Source of the DNA: Dehalococcoidia bacterium
GTDB lineage: Bacteria; Chloroflexota; Dehalococcoidia; Dehalococcoidales; BS750m-G39
Reading direction: 5' to 3'
NCBI GenBank assembly: GCA_030615425.1
Contig: JAUWZG010000063.1
Span: 1 to 5,745, forward strand
Length of the DNA: 5,745 nt
The translations under genes and the position numbers were made by a program. Shown here piece by piece: positions 1 to 4,997 of this stretch (positions are counted from its first letter, which is position 1; each line of letters starts with the position of its first letter). Below the pieces are notes generated by a model. That model was not told where the DNA came from. It saw only the letters and a list, made by a program, of their open reading frames with translations, and did no database searches.

Positions 1-186
1 ATCCGGGATCGAGGCTTCGGTTTCATCACTGCTGAAGATGGCAAGGAGGTCTTCTTCCACCGCTCCGATTTAGCTGGAGCGGATTTTGATACTATGGAAG
101 AGGGTGCCGATGTGGAGTTTGACCTGGAAAGTGGGGCCAAAGGACCTCGGGCGGTGAATGTAAAGACGGCAGAATCAGGTGAATAA
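1..186 (+). CDS. Cold-shock domain protein (CspA family), 5'-truncated
   Basis: This is the last 61 residues of a small single-stranded nucleic-acid-binding protein. CspA-type proteins act in the cytoplasm as RNA chaperones that melt mRNA secondary structure, in cold shock or constitutively. Frame 1 is open from the first base to a TAA. It carries the RNP1 motif (RGFGFI, residues 4-9 of the fragment) and the RNP2 motif (VFFH, residues 17-20), followed by the acidic segment and the C-terminal strand (GPRAVNV) typical of the family. Family members are about 66-70 residues, so only some 8-10 N-terminal residues (the usual GTVKWF strand) lie outside the window. The HesB-like gene starts 9 bp after the stop and is probably co-transcribed. 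The family call is firm; which paralogue it is, and whether it is cold-induced, cannot be told because the 5' leader is missing. Confidence 0.93.
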   Translation: MRDRGFGFITAEDGKEVFFHRSDLAGADFDTMEEGADVEFDLESGAKGPRAVNVKTAESGE

Positions 187-195
187 GGGTATAGT

Positions 196-486
196 ATGCT
201 AACGGTGACAGCACAGGCTGCGGCAAAATTGAAGGAAGCTATCCAGGCGCAGACGACAGGCCCTGAAGTAGCCATCAGGCTTGTCCCCTCCTCTTCGAAG
301 CCAAACCAGTTAGATATGGCACTGGATAAGGAGAAGGAAGGCGACCAGGTGGTGGAGAGCGAAGGAGCAAAGGTTTTATTCATCAGTTCCGAACTGGCGC
401 AGGTGCTGGATGGGATGGTCATTGACTGCCAGGAAACACCCGAGGGCGTGCACTTCAGTATGTCGAAGCTGGCTGCTGACACTTAG
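196..486 (+). CDS. HesB/IscA-fold (Fe-S_biosyn-like) protein lacking the canonical cysteines
   Basis: This 96-residue protein resembles the A-type iron-sulfur carrier fold (HesB/IscA/ErpA). It has an N-terminal helix after 'LTVT' (residues 2-5, where the family has 'ITLT'), a central 'VAIRLVP' strand (25-31), and the late signature 'LDGMVIDCQETPEG' (71-84), which matches the family's 'LDG..LDY.....G' region. Classical carriers bind iron or clusters through one Cys in a G-C-S/A-G loop and a C-terminal C-G-C. Here the loop reads PSSSKPNQL (31-39) and the protein ends without any CGC. The only Cys is C78, which is not a standard ligand position. A cluster-carrier function is therefore doubtful. 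It starts 9 bp after the csp stop, with a weak AAGGG ribosome site 6 nt before the ATG, which suggests translation from the csp mRNA. Fold assignment is moderate; function is unknown. Confidence 0.8.
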   Translation: MLTVTAQAAAKLKEAIQAQTTGPEVAIRLVPSSSKPNQLDMALDKEKEGDQVVESEGAKVLFISSELAQVLDGMVIDCQETPEGVHFSMSKLAADT

Positions 487-489
487 TAC

Positions 490-507
490 CAGAGCAAGAC
501 GCTTCTG
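490..507 (+). other. Weak hairpin just after the HesB-like gene
   Basis: CAGAGC (490-495) can pair with GC-T-TCTG (501-507) around a five-base loop, with one bulged T, three bases past the stop codon. It is not followed by a T-run, so it is at most a weak or processing hairpin and not a standard terminator. Confidence 0.25.
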
Positions 508-527
508 TTGACCTAAAGCCGAAATTG

Positions 528-556
528 CTGACGGCGTGCATTCGACGTGCTATAAT
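528..556 (+). promoter_or_regulatory. argS promoter with extended -10
   Basis: A perfect TATAAT lies at 551-556, preceded by TG plus one base (548-550), which is the extended -10 form. CTGACG at 528-533 matches four of six consensus -35 positions with a 17-bp spacer. The expected transcription start, about 7 bases after the -10, falls near 563, only about 4 bases before the argS ATG at 567. The implied transcript is leaderless or nearly so. Confidence 0.75.
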
Positions 557-566
557 CTGGGCATAG

Positions 567-2225
567 ATGATTAAGCAAAGGATTATTGAGCTATTAACGC
601 AGGCGGCGAGCCAGGCGCAGGAGTCGGGCAAGCTGCCTTCAGTGGCTCTGCCTGAGATTACTGTAGAACACCCCCAGAACCCCGAGCACGGCGACTATGC
701 TTCAAGTTTTCCCCTGAAGTTAGCCCGGGCGACCGGGGTCAGTCCGCTAACCATTGCTCAGGACATAGTAGGGCTTATTGCTCCCAACCCCGAGATTGAG
801 GCTATTGCTGTGGCGCCGCCGGGGTTCATCAATTTCACCCTTAAAAGCGATTGGTTGACCGGACAGGTAGATTCAATCCTCGCCGCCGGCGATTCCTATG
901 GCAATATTGACCTGGGGCAGGGCAGCCGGGTGCAGCTGGAATTTGTTAGCGTCAACCCCACTGGACCCCTCCATGTCGGGCATGGGCGGGGTGCTATTCT
1001 GGGTAACACCCTGGCTAATGTTCTGGCCGCTGCCGGCTATAAGGTAGAAAAAGAGTACTACGTTAATGATGCCGGCAGCCAGATAGACGCCTTTTATCGC
1101 TCTCTCTATGCCCGCTATCAACAAGGTTTAAAAATTGATGCCGAGATGCCTTCTGATGGCTACTTCGGCAGCTATATGGTTGACCTGGCTAAGGAGATTA
1201 TCGCCGAGGAGAAAGACAGGTTTCTCTCTATGGCGCCCGAAGAGGCAATATCAGAGCTGGGTCGGATTGGTCTGGCTAAGATGATAGAGCAAATCAAGGG
1301 CGACCTGGAGCTACTGGGGGTGAGCTTTGATGCTTGGTTCAACGAGAAAAGCCTGTTTGATAAAGGACAGTACCAGAAGGTGATGGCGCGGCTGCGTGAA
1401 GGCGGCTATATCGGGGAGAGGGAAGGTGCTACCTGGTTTGTCTCCACCGCCCTAGGCGAGGATAAGGACAATGTGGTGGTGCGTAGCGACGGTTCCCCCA
1501 CCTATTTTGCCTCAGATATTGCCTATCACTATAACAAGTTCTTAGAGCGCAAGTTTGATAAGGTGATCAATATCTGGGGGGCTGACCATCAGGGGCATAT
1601 ATCCCGGATGAAGGCGGTGGTTGCTGCCCTGGGTATCGCCCCGGAGAGGCTGGAGGTGATAATCTCCCAGATGGTTACCCTGCGTCGTGGTGACGAGCTG
1701 GTTAGGGTTTCCAAGCGCAGCGGTGATATTATTACCCTCCGTGAGGTGGTAGACGAGGTGGGAGCCGATGCCTGCCGCTATTTCTTTGCCTCTCGCTCCG
1801 CCGATAGCCAGATGGACTTTGACCTGGAATTAGCCAAGAAGCAGTCCGCCGATAACCCGGTCTACTATGTCCAGTATGCCCACGCCCGTATTGCCAGTAT
1901 CCTTCGCCTGGCTCAACAGAAGGGGATTAGCTACGGCGATGGCGATGTTTCCTTGCTCACCACTGAGCCTGAGTTGACTCTAACCCGGAAGATGCTGCTT
2001 TTTCCCGAGATGGTTGAGGTGGTAGCCCACACCCTGGAACCCCACCACCTCGCCTATTATGCCCAGGATTTGGCTACCGTGTTTCATAGCTTTTATAAGC
2101 AGTGCCGCGTCGTCTCTGAGGATGAAGCATTAACCAAAGCTCGGCTCAAGCTGGTTGAGGCAGCCAAGATTGTTCTGGCCAGAACTCTCCACCTTATGGG
2201 GATGACCGCCCCGGAGAAGATGTAA
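567..2225 (+). CDS. argS: Arginyl-tRNA synthetase
   Basis: ArgRS is a cytoplasmic class I aminoacyl-tRNA synthetase that charges tRNA-Arg with arginine using ATP and needs tRNA for amino-acid activation. At 552 residues it is of usual length. The order is an N-terminal additional domain recognising the tRNA elbow (about 5-85), a Rossmann catalytic core with [13 protein letters not shown] (130-142; the HIGH-type motif is H136-V-G-H139), the ADHQGH segment, a KMSKS-loop equivalent VSKRSG (381-386; ArgRS often departs from KMSKS), and a C-terminal helical DALR anticodon-binding domain (about 430-552). The start at 567 is secure on the upstream side: an in-frame TAG occupies 564-566, so no earlier start exists, and the next methionines fall well inside the conserved domain. 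There is no Shine-Dalgarno in front of it. The gene is probably transcribed alone from its extended -10 promoter and ends 8 bp from the convergent gamma-CA-like gene. Confidence 0.98.
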   Translation: MIKQRIIELLTQAASQAQESGKLPSVALPEITVEHPQNPEHGDYASSFPLKLARATGVSPLTIAQDIVGLIAPNPEIEAIAVAPPGFINFTLKSDWLTGQVDSILAAGDSYGNIDLGQGSRVQLEFVSVNPTGPLHVGHGRGAILGNTLANVLAAAGYKVEKEYYVNDAGSQIDAFYRSLYARYQQGLKIDAEMPSDGYFGSYMVDLAKEIIAEEKDRFLSMAPEEAISELGRIGLAKMIEQIKGDLELLGVSFDAWFNEKSLFDKGQYQKVMARLREGGYIGEREGATWFVSTALGEDKDNVVVRSDGSPTYFASDIAYHYNKFLERKFDKVINIWGADHQGHISRMKAVVAALGIAPERLEVIISQMVTLRRGDELVRVSKRSGDIITLREVVDEVGADACRYFFASRSADSQMDFDLELAKKQSADNPVYYVQYAHARIASILRLAQQKGISYGDGDVSLLTTEPELTLTRKMLLFPEMVEVVAHTLEPHHLAYYAQDLATVFHSFYKQCRVVSEDEALTKARLKLVEAAKIVLARTLHLMGMTAPEKM

Positions 2226-2233
2226 GACCTCTA

Positions 2234-2764
2234 CTATAGCCCCTGCTGTTTATATTGCTTGGTTAGCTCAGCATAGATTTGGGGTCCCGCTTCCACCCAC
2301 CACAGTTGCTCGGCTGACGCCTCTCCTTTAATCTTTGCGGGAACACCAGCCACAAACGACTTATCCGGTATTTGCATCCCCTGGCTGACCAGGCAGCCGG
2401 CGGCGATTATACAGAAGTCGCCGATTTCAGCATCGTGCAGTATGGTGGCGTTCATGCCGATGAGGACGTTATTGCCGATGCGGCGGCAATTAATAACCGC
2501 GCCATGCCCGATGTGCACATTGTCCCCGATGGTAACTTCTTCTCTATAGGAAGGAGTGGACGGCGTCCCGGAGTGAATAACGCAGTTATCTTCGATAGCG
2601 GTATTGCTGCCAATCTTTATGCTGCCAAAGTCACCCCTGATTACCGCCCCCGGCCACACGCTTGAGTTGCCACCAATTTCCACCTCGCCGATGACATAGG
2701 CGGCTTCGCTGACAAAGGCTGACTCGGCGATCTTTGGCTTTTTATTCCCCAGGCCTCTAATCAT
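2234..2764 (-). CDS. Gamma carbonic anhydrase family (left-handed beta-helix) protein with altered active site
   Basis: This 176-residue protein is built from hexapeptide repeats (residues about 12-145, e.g. VEIGGN, IKIGSN, VTIGDN, RIGNNV, EIGDFC) that form a left-handed beta-helix, with a C-terminal alpha-helix (148-173). Its length and the 'VIRGD' (41-45) and 'DNCVIHSG' (59-66) motifs place it with the gamma-CA / YrdA / PaaY group, which are trimeric and bind zinc between subunits. By alignment to Methanosarcina Cam, zinc ligands His81 and His117 are kept (H64, H87), but the His122 position is Asn (N92 in GHGAVIN). The catalytic-water residues Asn73 and Gln75 read Ala56 and Glu58. Arg59 and Asp61 are kept (R43, D45). 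Carbonic anhydrase activity is therefore uncertain; an acyltransferase-like or structural role is possible. AGGGGG (2771-2776) precedes the ATG by 6 nt. The gene has its own promoter, is divergent from trpS and convergent with argS. Confidence 0.93.
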   Translation of the reverse strand: MIRGLGNKKPKIAESAFVSEAAYVIGEVEIGGNSSVWPGAVIRGDFGSIKIGSNTAIEDNCVIHSGTPSTPSYREEVTIGDNVHIGHGAVINCRRIGNNVLIGMNATILHDAEIGDFCIIAAGCLVSQGMQIPDKSFVAGVPAKIKGEASAEQLWWVEAGPQIYAELTKQYKQQGL

Positions 2765-2790
2765 TTTTTACCCCCTAGATTACTTCTGTT

Positions 2791-2818
2791 ATTATAAGCC
2801 CAACATCGGGGTAGTCAA
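2791..2818 (-). promoter_or_regulatory. Promoter of the gamma-CA-like gene
   Basis: Read on the minus strand, TTGACT (2818-2813) and a perfect TATAAT (2796-2791) are separated by 16 bp, a near-consensus housekeeping sigma promoter. The start of transcription is expected near 2784, giving a leader of about 20 nt that contains the AGGGGG ribosome site. It is back to back with the trpS promoter. Confidence 0.8.
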
Positions 2819-2825
2819 CCTCGCC

Positions 2826-2855
2826 TTGTTGATAAAGCTACTTTTGTGCTAAACT
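2826..2855 (+). promoter_or_regulatory. trpS promoter (weaker, extended -10)
   Basis: TAAACT (2850-2855; four of six -10 positions) is preceded by TG plus one base (2847-2849). Possible -35 boxes are TTGTTG (2826-2831, 18-bp spacer) or TTGATA (2829-2834, 15-bp spacer). Expected transcription start is near 2862, leaving a leader of only about 13 nt. That is just enough for the Shine-Dalgarno and too short for a T-box or attenuator. Confidence 0.5.
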
Positions 2856-2863
2856 TTGCCCTT

Positions 2864-2870
2864 GAGGAGG
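2864..2870 (+). promoter_or_regulatory. trpS ribosome binding site
   Basis: GAGGAGG is a near-perfect Shine-Dalgarno ending 4 nt before the ATG at 2875. It fixes the trpS start and contrasts with argS, which has none. Confidence 0.85.
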
Positions 2871-2874
2871 CTAG

Positions 2875-3858
2875 ATGAAAAAGCGCGTATTTTCCGGCAT
2901 TCAACCGACGGGCTCCCTCATGATCGGCAACTATCTGGGAGCCATCAAGTACTGGGTAGCCAGTCAGGAGAACTATGACAATATCTTCTGCATCGTGGAC
3001 CTCCATGCCATTACCATTCAGCAGGACCCCGAGGTTCTGAAGGCCAGGACCCGCGAGGTCACCGGCTTGCTCCTGGCTGCCGGCATTGACCCGAAACGCT
3101 CTATCGTTTTCATACAGTCCCACATCAGCGCCCACAGCGAGCTAGCCTGGATTCTCAACTGCTTTATCCCCATGGGCTGGATGCAGCGCATGACCCAGTT
3201 TAAAGAGAAATCGGCCAAACACAAAGAGCAGGTGAACGTGGGACTCTTCGATTACCCGGCTTTGATGGCCGCCGATATCCTGCTCTACAATACCGATGTC
3301 GTGCCGGTGGGGGAAGACCAGAAACAGCACGTAGAGCTGGCCAGGGATACGGCGCAGCGGTTCAATAATATCTATGGGGAGACCTTCGTGCTGCCGGAGC
3401 CGCTTATACCCGATGTCGGCGCCCGTATCATGGGGCTGGACGACCCCACCAAGAAAATGAGCAAGAGCGAGACCGCGTCGGGCCATACCATTAACCTTCT
3501 CGACCCCCCCGATGCCATCCGCTCCAAGATAATGCGGGCGACCACGGATTCCCTCCGCGAGATACGCTTCGACGCAAGCCGCCCTGGCATCTTTAACCTG
3601 CTGACCATCTACCACCTCTTCACCGGGCAAAGCCAGAAGGATATAGAGGCGCAGTTCGAAGGCAAGGGCTACAGCGATTTCAAAAAGGCTTTAGCTGAGG
3701 TGGTCGTCGAAGGCTTGCGCCCCCTCCAGACCCGCTATAAAGAGTTAACCGCCGACCCCACCCACATCGACTCCATCCTCGCCGACGGCGCCGACCGCGC
3801 CCGCCCCACGGCGGAAAAGGTGTTGGCTGAGGTCAGGAAGAGGGTAGGGCTGGGCTAG
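2875..3858 (+). CDS. trpS: Tryptophanyl-tRNA synthetase
   Basis: TrpRS is a cytoplasmic homodimeric class Ic synthetase that activates tryptophan with ATP and charges tRNA-Trp. The 327 residues match the bacterial family length. Visible motifs are [17 protein letters not shown] (7-23; the HIGH-type signature, with the first His replaced by Met as this position tolerates), DLHAIT (42-47), RMTQFKEK (105-112), the tryptophan-pocket region [13 protein letters not shown] (126-138, including D134), VGEDQKQH (145-152) for ATP and dimer contacts, and a canonical KMSKS loop (194-198). The C-terminal helical region (about 230-327) binds the anticodon. The start is set by a GAGGAGG site. The gene is divergent from the gamma-CA-like gene and convergent with the membrane protein gene, so it is probably monocistronic. 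No sign of tryptophan-responsive leader control is present. Confidence 0.98.
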   Translation: MKKRVFSGIQPTGSLMIGNYLGAIKYWVASQENYDNIFCIVDLHAITIQQDPEVLKARTREVTGLLLAAGIDPKRSIVFIQSHISAHSELAWILNCFIPMGWMQRMTQFKEKSAKHKEQVNVGLFDYPALMAADILLYNTDVVPVGEDQKQHVELARDTAQRFNNIYGETFVLPEPLIPDVGARIMGLDDPTKKMSKSETASGHTINLLDPPDAIRSKIMRATTDSLREIRFDASRPGIFNLLTIYHLFTGQSQKDIEAQFEGKGYSDFKKALAEVVVEGLRPLQTRYKELTADPTHIDSILADGADRARPTAEKVLAEVRKRVGLG

Positions 3859-3950
3859 TTCCCCTCCCCCTATTTTTAGGTTGTTTTGTTCCCAACCCTC
3901 CCGCCCTCATAGGCTCCGCCTCTAAAACTTTCTAGCCCCGCCCATCCCAT
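3859..3950 (+). terminator. C-rich, G-poor tract after trpS, possible Rho-dependent termination region
   Basis: By hand count these 92 bases hold 40 C and 10 G on the trpS sense strand, starting straight after the stop codon. C-rich, G-poor, unstructured RNA is the hallmark of Rho-loading (rut) sites. No intrinsic terminator is visible: the only inverted repeats are GGGCTAG (3852-3858) with CTAGCCC (3932-3938) around a very long loop, and a 4-bp AGGC/GCCT hairpin without a T-run. The Rho interpretation is inference from composition. Confidence 0.35.
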
Positions 3951-3955
3951 AATAT

Positions 3956-4879
3956 TTAAGAGGTAATCGCGTTCATCAGTAATAAGATACTTCCAATAAT
4001 CCAAAACATGAAAATCACTGCCCAGAATACTAGACGCGGTATACCACTCCTAAAAAAGTAGATTAGCCATACCACTCCTAATACAATGAAATATAAAAGT
4101 GACAGTGTAAATGCTGGGATTATAATAAAGGCACTAAAAAGCCAAAATATCGTAACCAGCGATATTTTCGTAAAATACCATATAATGGATGCAAGTGATT
4201 GAGACATATCTAATTGACCCGGAAATGTCCCAATAAATCTACTGAGATATACGAACAGGTAGATCAGTGTTAGAGAGCTTAAAAATAAGAAGATATTGCT
4301 GAATAACATATTTTGGGCGATGCCTTTGAGTTTCTGCCATCTGTTCCCTAATTTATCGAACAGCCTATTTGTATGTGTAAGCATATAAAGATAGCTAGTG
4401 GACATTATCAAGACAGTGAAAACAACTCCGCCTATCTCACTCCAAGTCAATTTCTCTCCAGTGCTCACCGCCTGAAAGATAAAAATTGCGATATAGGCGA
4501 CAAGGGATATAATTGGCAGAAGAAATAGCGAAAATTTTATCTTGCCCTTGCTAATAAGATTGCTTAACCATTCTGCTACTTTTTGGTAAATTTCCCTTCC
4601 TTTATAGGTCTTATCCTTGGTAAGGTTCTTGACAATCTGGTCTAAGACGAGAAAGAAACCAGACACAGAATAGAGTGTTATCCCTACTATTCCTCTATTC
4701 TTAGGGCTTAGAAACAACAAATTTTGAGACACATATATGATTGCTGATAGCACAATCAGCCCAATCAACAAATACAGGGCAGCTTTGTTCTTTGTGAAGT
4801 ATTGTCGTACGAGAATGAGCTTTGTCCTAATATATGAGTCCACTTTATTCATAATTGGGCGTAAATTCGACTTTCTCAA
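3956..4879 (-). CDS. Polytopic membrane protein of unknown function, AT-rich
   Basis: I do not recognise a family. The 307-residue protein has about eight hydrophobic helices, at roughly 33-51, 63-84, 115-137, 147-168, 191-212, 229-252, 254-277 and 281-303. Lys/Arg-rich N-terminus (2-32) and loops at 85-114 and 169-187 suggest, by the positive-inside rule, that both ends lie in the cytoplasm. There is no signal peptide, soluble domain, Walker motif or obvious catalytic motif. The start is TTG (4879-4877): AGGAG lies 6 nt upstream, whereas the first ATG (Met10, at 4852) has no ribosome site. Base use is odd: three sampled lines average about 35% G+C against about 60% in the adjacent aminotransferase, which suggests acquisition by transfer. 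It has its own promoter and lies downstream of the aminotransferase terminator, so it is probably a separate unit. Confidence 0.85.
   Translation of the reverse strand: MRKSNLRPIMNKVDSYIRTKLILVRQYFTKNKAALYLLIGLIVLSAIIYVSQNLLFLSPKNRGIVGITLYSVSGFFLVLDQIVKNLTKDKTYKGREIYQKVAEWLSNLISKGKIKFSLFLLPIISLVAYIAIFIFQAVSTGEKLTWSEIGGVVFTVLIMSTSYLYMLTHTNRLFDKLGNRWQKLKGIAQNMLFSNIFLFLSSLTLIYLFVYLSRFIGTFPGQLDMSQSLASIIWYFTKISLVTIFWLFSAFIIIPAFTLSLLYFIVLGVVWLIYFFRSGIPRLVFWAVIFMFWIIGSILLLMNAITS
4041..4081. repeat. 13-bp direct repeat inside the membrane protein gene
   Basis: ATACCACTCCTAA occurs at 4041-4053 and again, perfectly, at 4069-4081, 28 bp apart. The offset is not a multiple of three, so the two copies are read in different frames (one inside L-G-V-V, one inside R-S-G-I). 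It may be chance in an AT-rich gene. Confidence 0.6.
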
Positions 4880-4885
4880 ATATGA

Positions 4886-4890
4886 CTCCT
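4886..4890 (-). promoter_or_regulatory. Ribosome binding site fixing a TTG start
   Basis: On the minus strand AGGAG is followed by six bases (TCATAT) and then TTG at 4879. This spacing is ideal, and no ATG or GTG occurs in frame between it and the upstream TAA at 4912-4910, so it decides for the TTG start over the ATG nine codons downstream. Confidence 0.75.
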
Positions 4891-4908
4891 GAGTATGCCT
4901 TTTGCGTG

Positions 4909-4937
4909 ATTATATCACAGTGACCATTTAGCGCTAA
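4909..4937 (-). promoter_or_regulatory. Promoter of the membrane protein gene, overlapped by a small palindrome
   Basis: On the minus strand a perfect TATAAT (4914-4909) is preceded by TG plus one base (4917-4915), an extended -10. TTAGCG (4937-4932) is a weak -35 at a 17-bp spacer. Transcription should begin near 4902, giving a leader of about 22 nt. The -10 sits inside the inverted repeat GTGAT-TAT-ATCAC (4906-4918), which could be an operator. Confidence 0.65.
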
Positions 4938-4950
4938 GGCATTTGGCGAC

Positions 4951-4975
4951 AAAAAAGAGGGGCTTTCGCCCCTCT
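4951..4975 (-). terminator. Intrinsic terminator of the aminotransferase transcript
   Basis: On the minus strand a GC-rich stem GAGGGGC (4974-4968), a GAAA tetraloop (4967-4964) and GCCCCTC (4963-4957) are followed at once by six T (4956-4951). The stem is 7 bp and can gain one A-T pair. It lies about 22 bp past the aminotransferase stop and upstream of the membrane gene's promoter, so it separates the two genes. On the + strand there is no T-run, so it works in one direction only. Confidence 0.95.
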
Positions 4976-4997
4976 CGGACTCTCCTAGTCTTACAAT

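Noticed and set aside
490..507. Hairpin after the HesB-like gene as an intrinsic terminator
   Set aside because: The stem is bulged and short and is not followed by a T-run; it is listed only as a weak hairpin.
873..1124. Open frame on the minus strand inside argS
   Set aside because: It is wholly antisense to a strongly conserved catalytic region of ArgRS and has no ribosome site or recognisable motif.
2372..2665. 97-codon + strand frame opposite the gamma-CA-like gene
   Set aside because: It is antisense to the hexapeptide repeats, and its composition is the mirror of those repeats.
2856..2874. T-box or tryptophan attenuator before trpS
   Set aside because: The leader predicted from the promoter is about 13 nt, too short to hold a specifier stem or a leader peptide.
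3142..3630. 162-codon open frame on the minus strand within trpS
   Set aside because: It overlaps the TrpRS catalytic core and KMSKS region in antisense; its length is explained by the high G+C of trpS, and its sequence shows no domain.
3852..3938. GGGCTAG / CTAGCCC inverted repeat flanking the trpS 3' region as a terminator or mobile-element end
   Set aside because: The 7-bp arms are 73 bases apart and the first lies in the trpS stop region; no T-run, target duplication or transposase accompanies them.
4850..4852. ATG at 4852 as the start of the membrane protein
   Set aside because: No Shine-Dalgarno lies in front of it, while the TTG at 4879 has AGGAG at ideal spacing.
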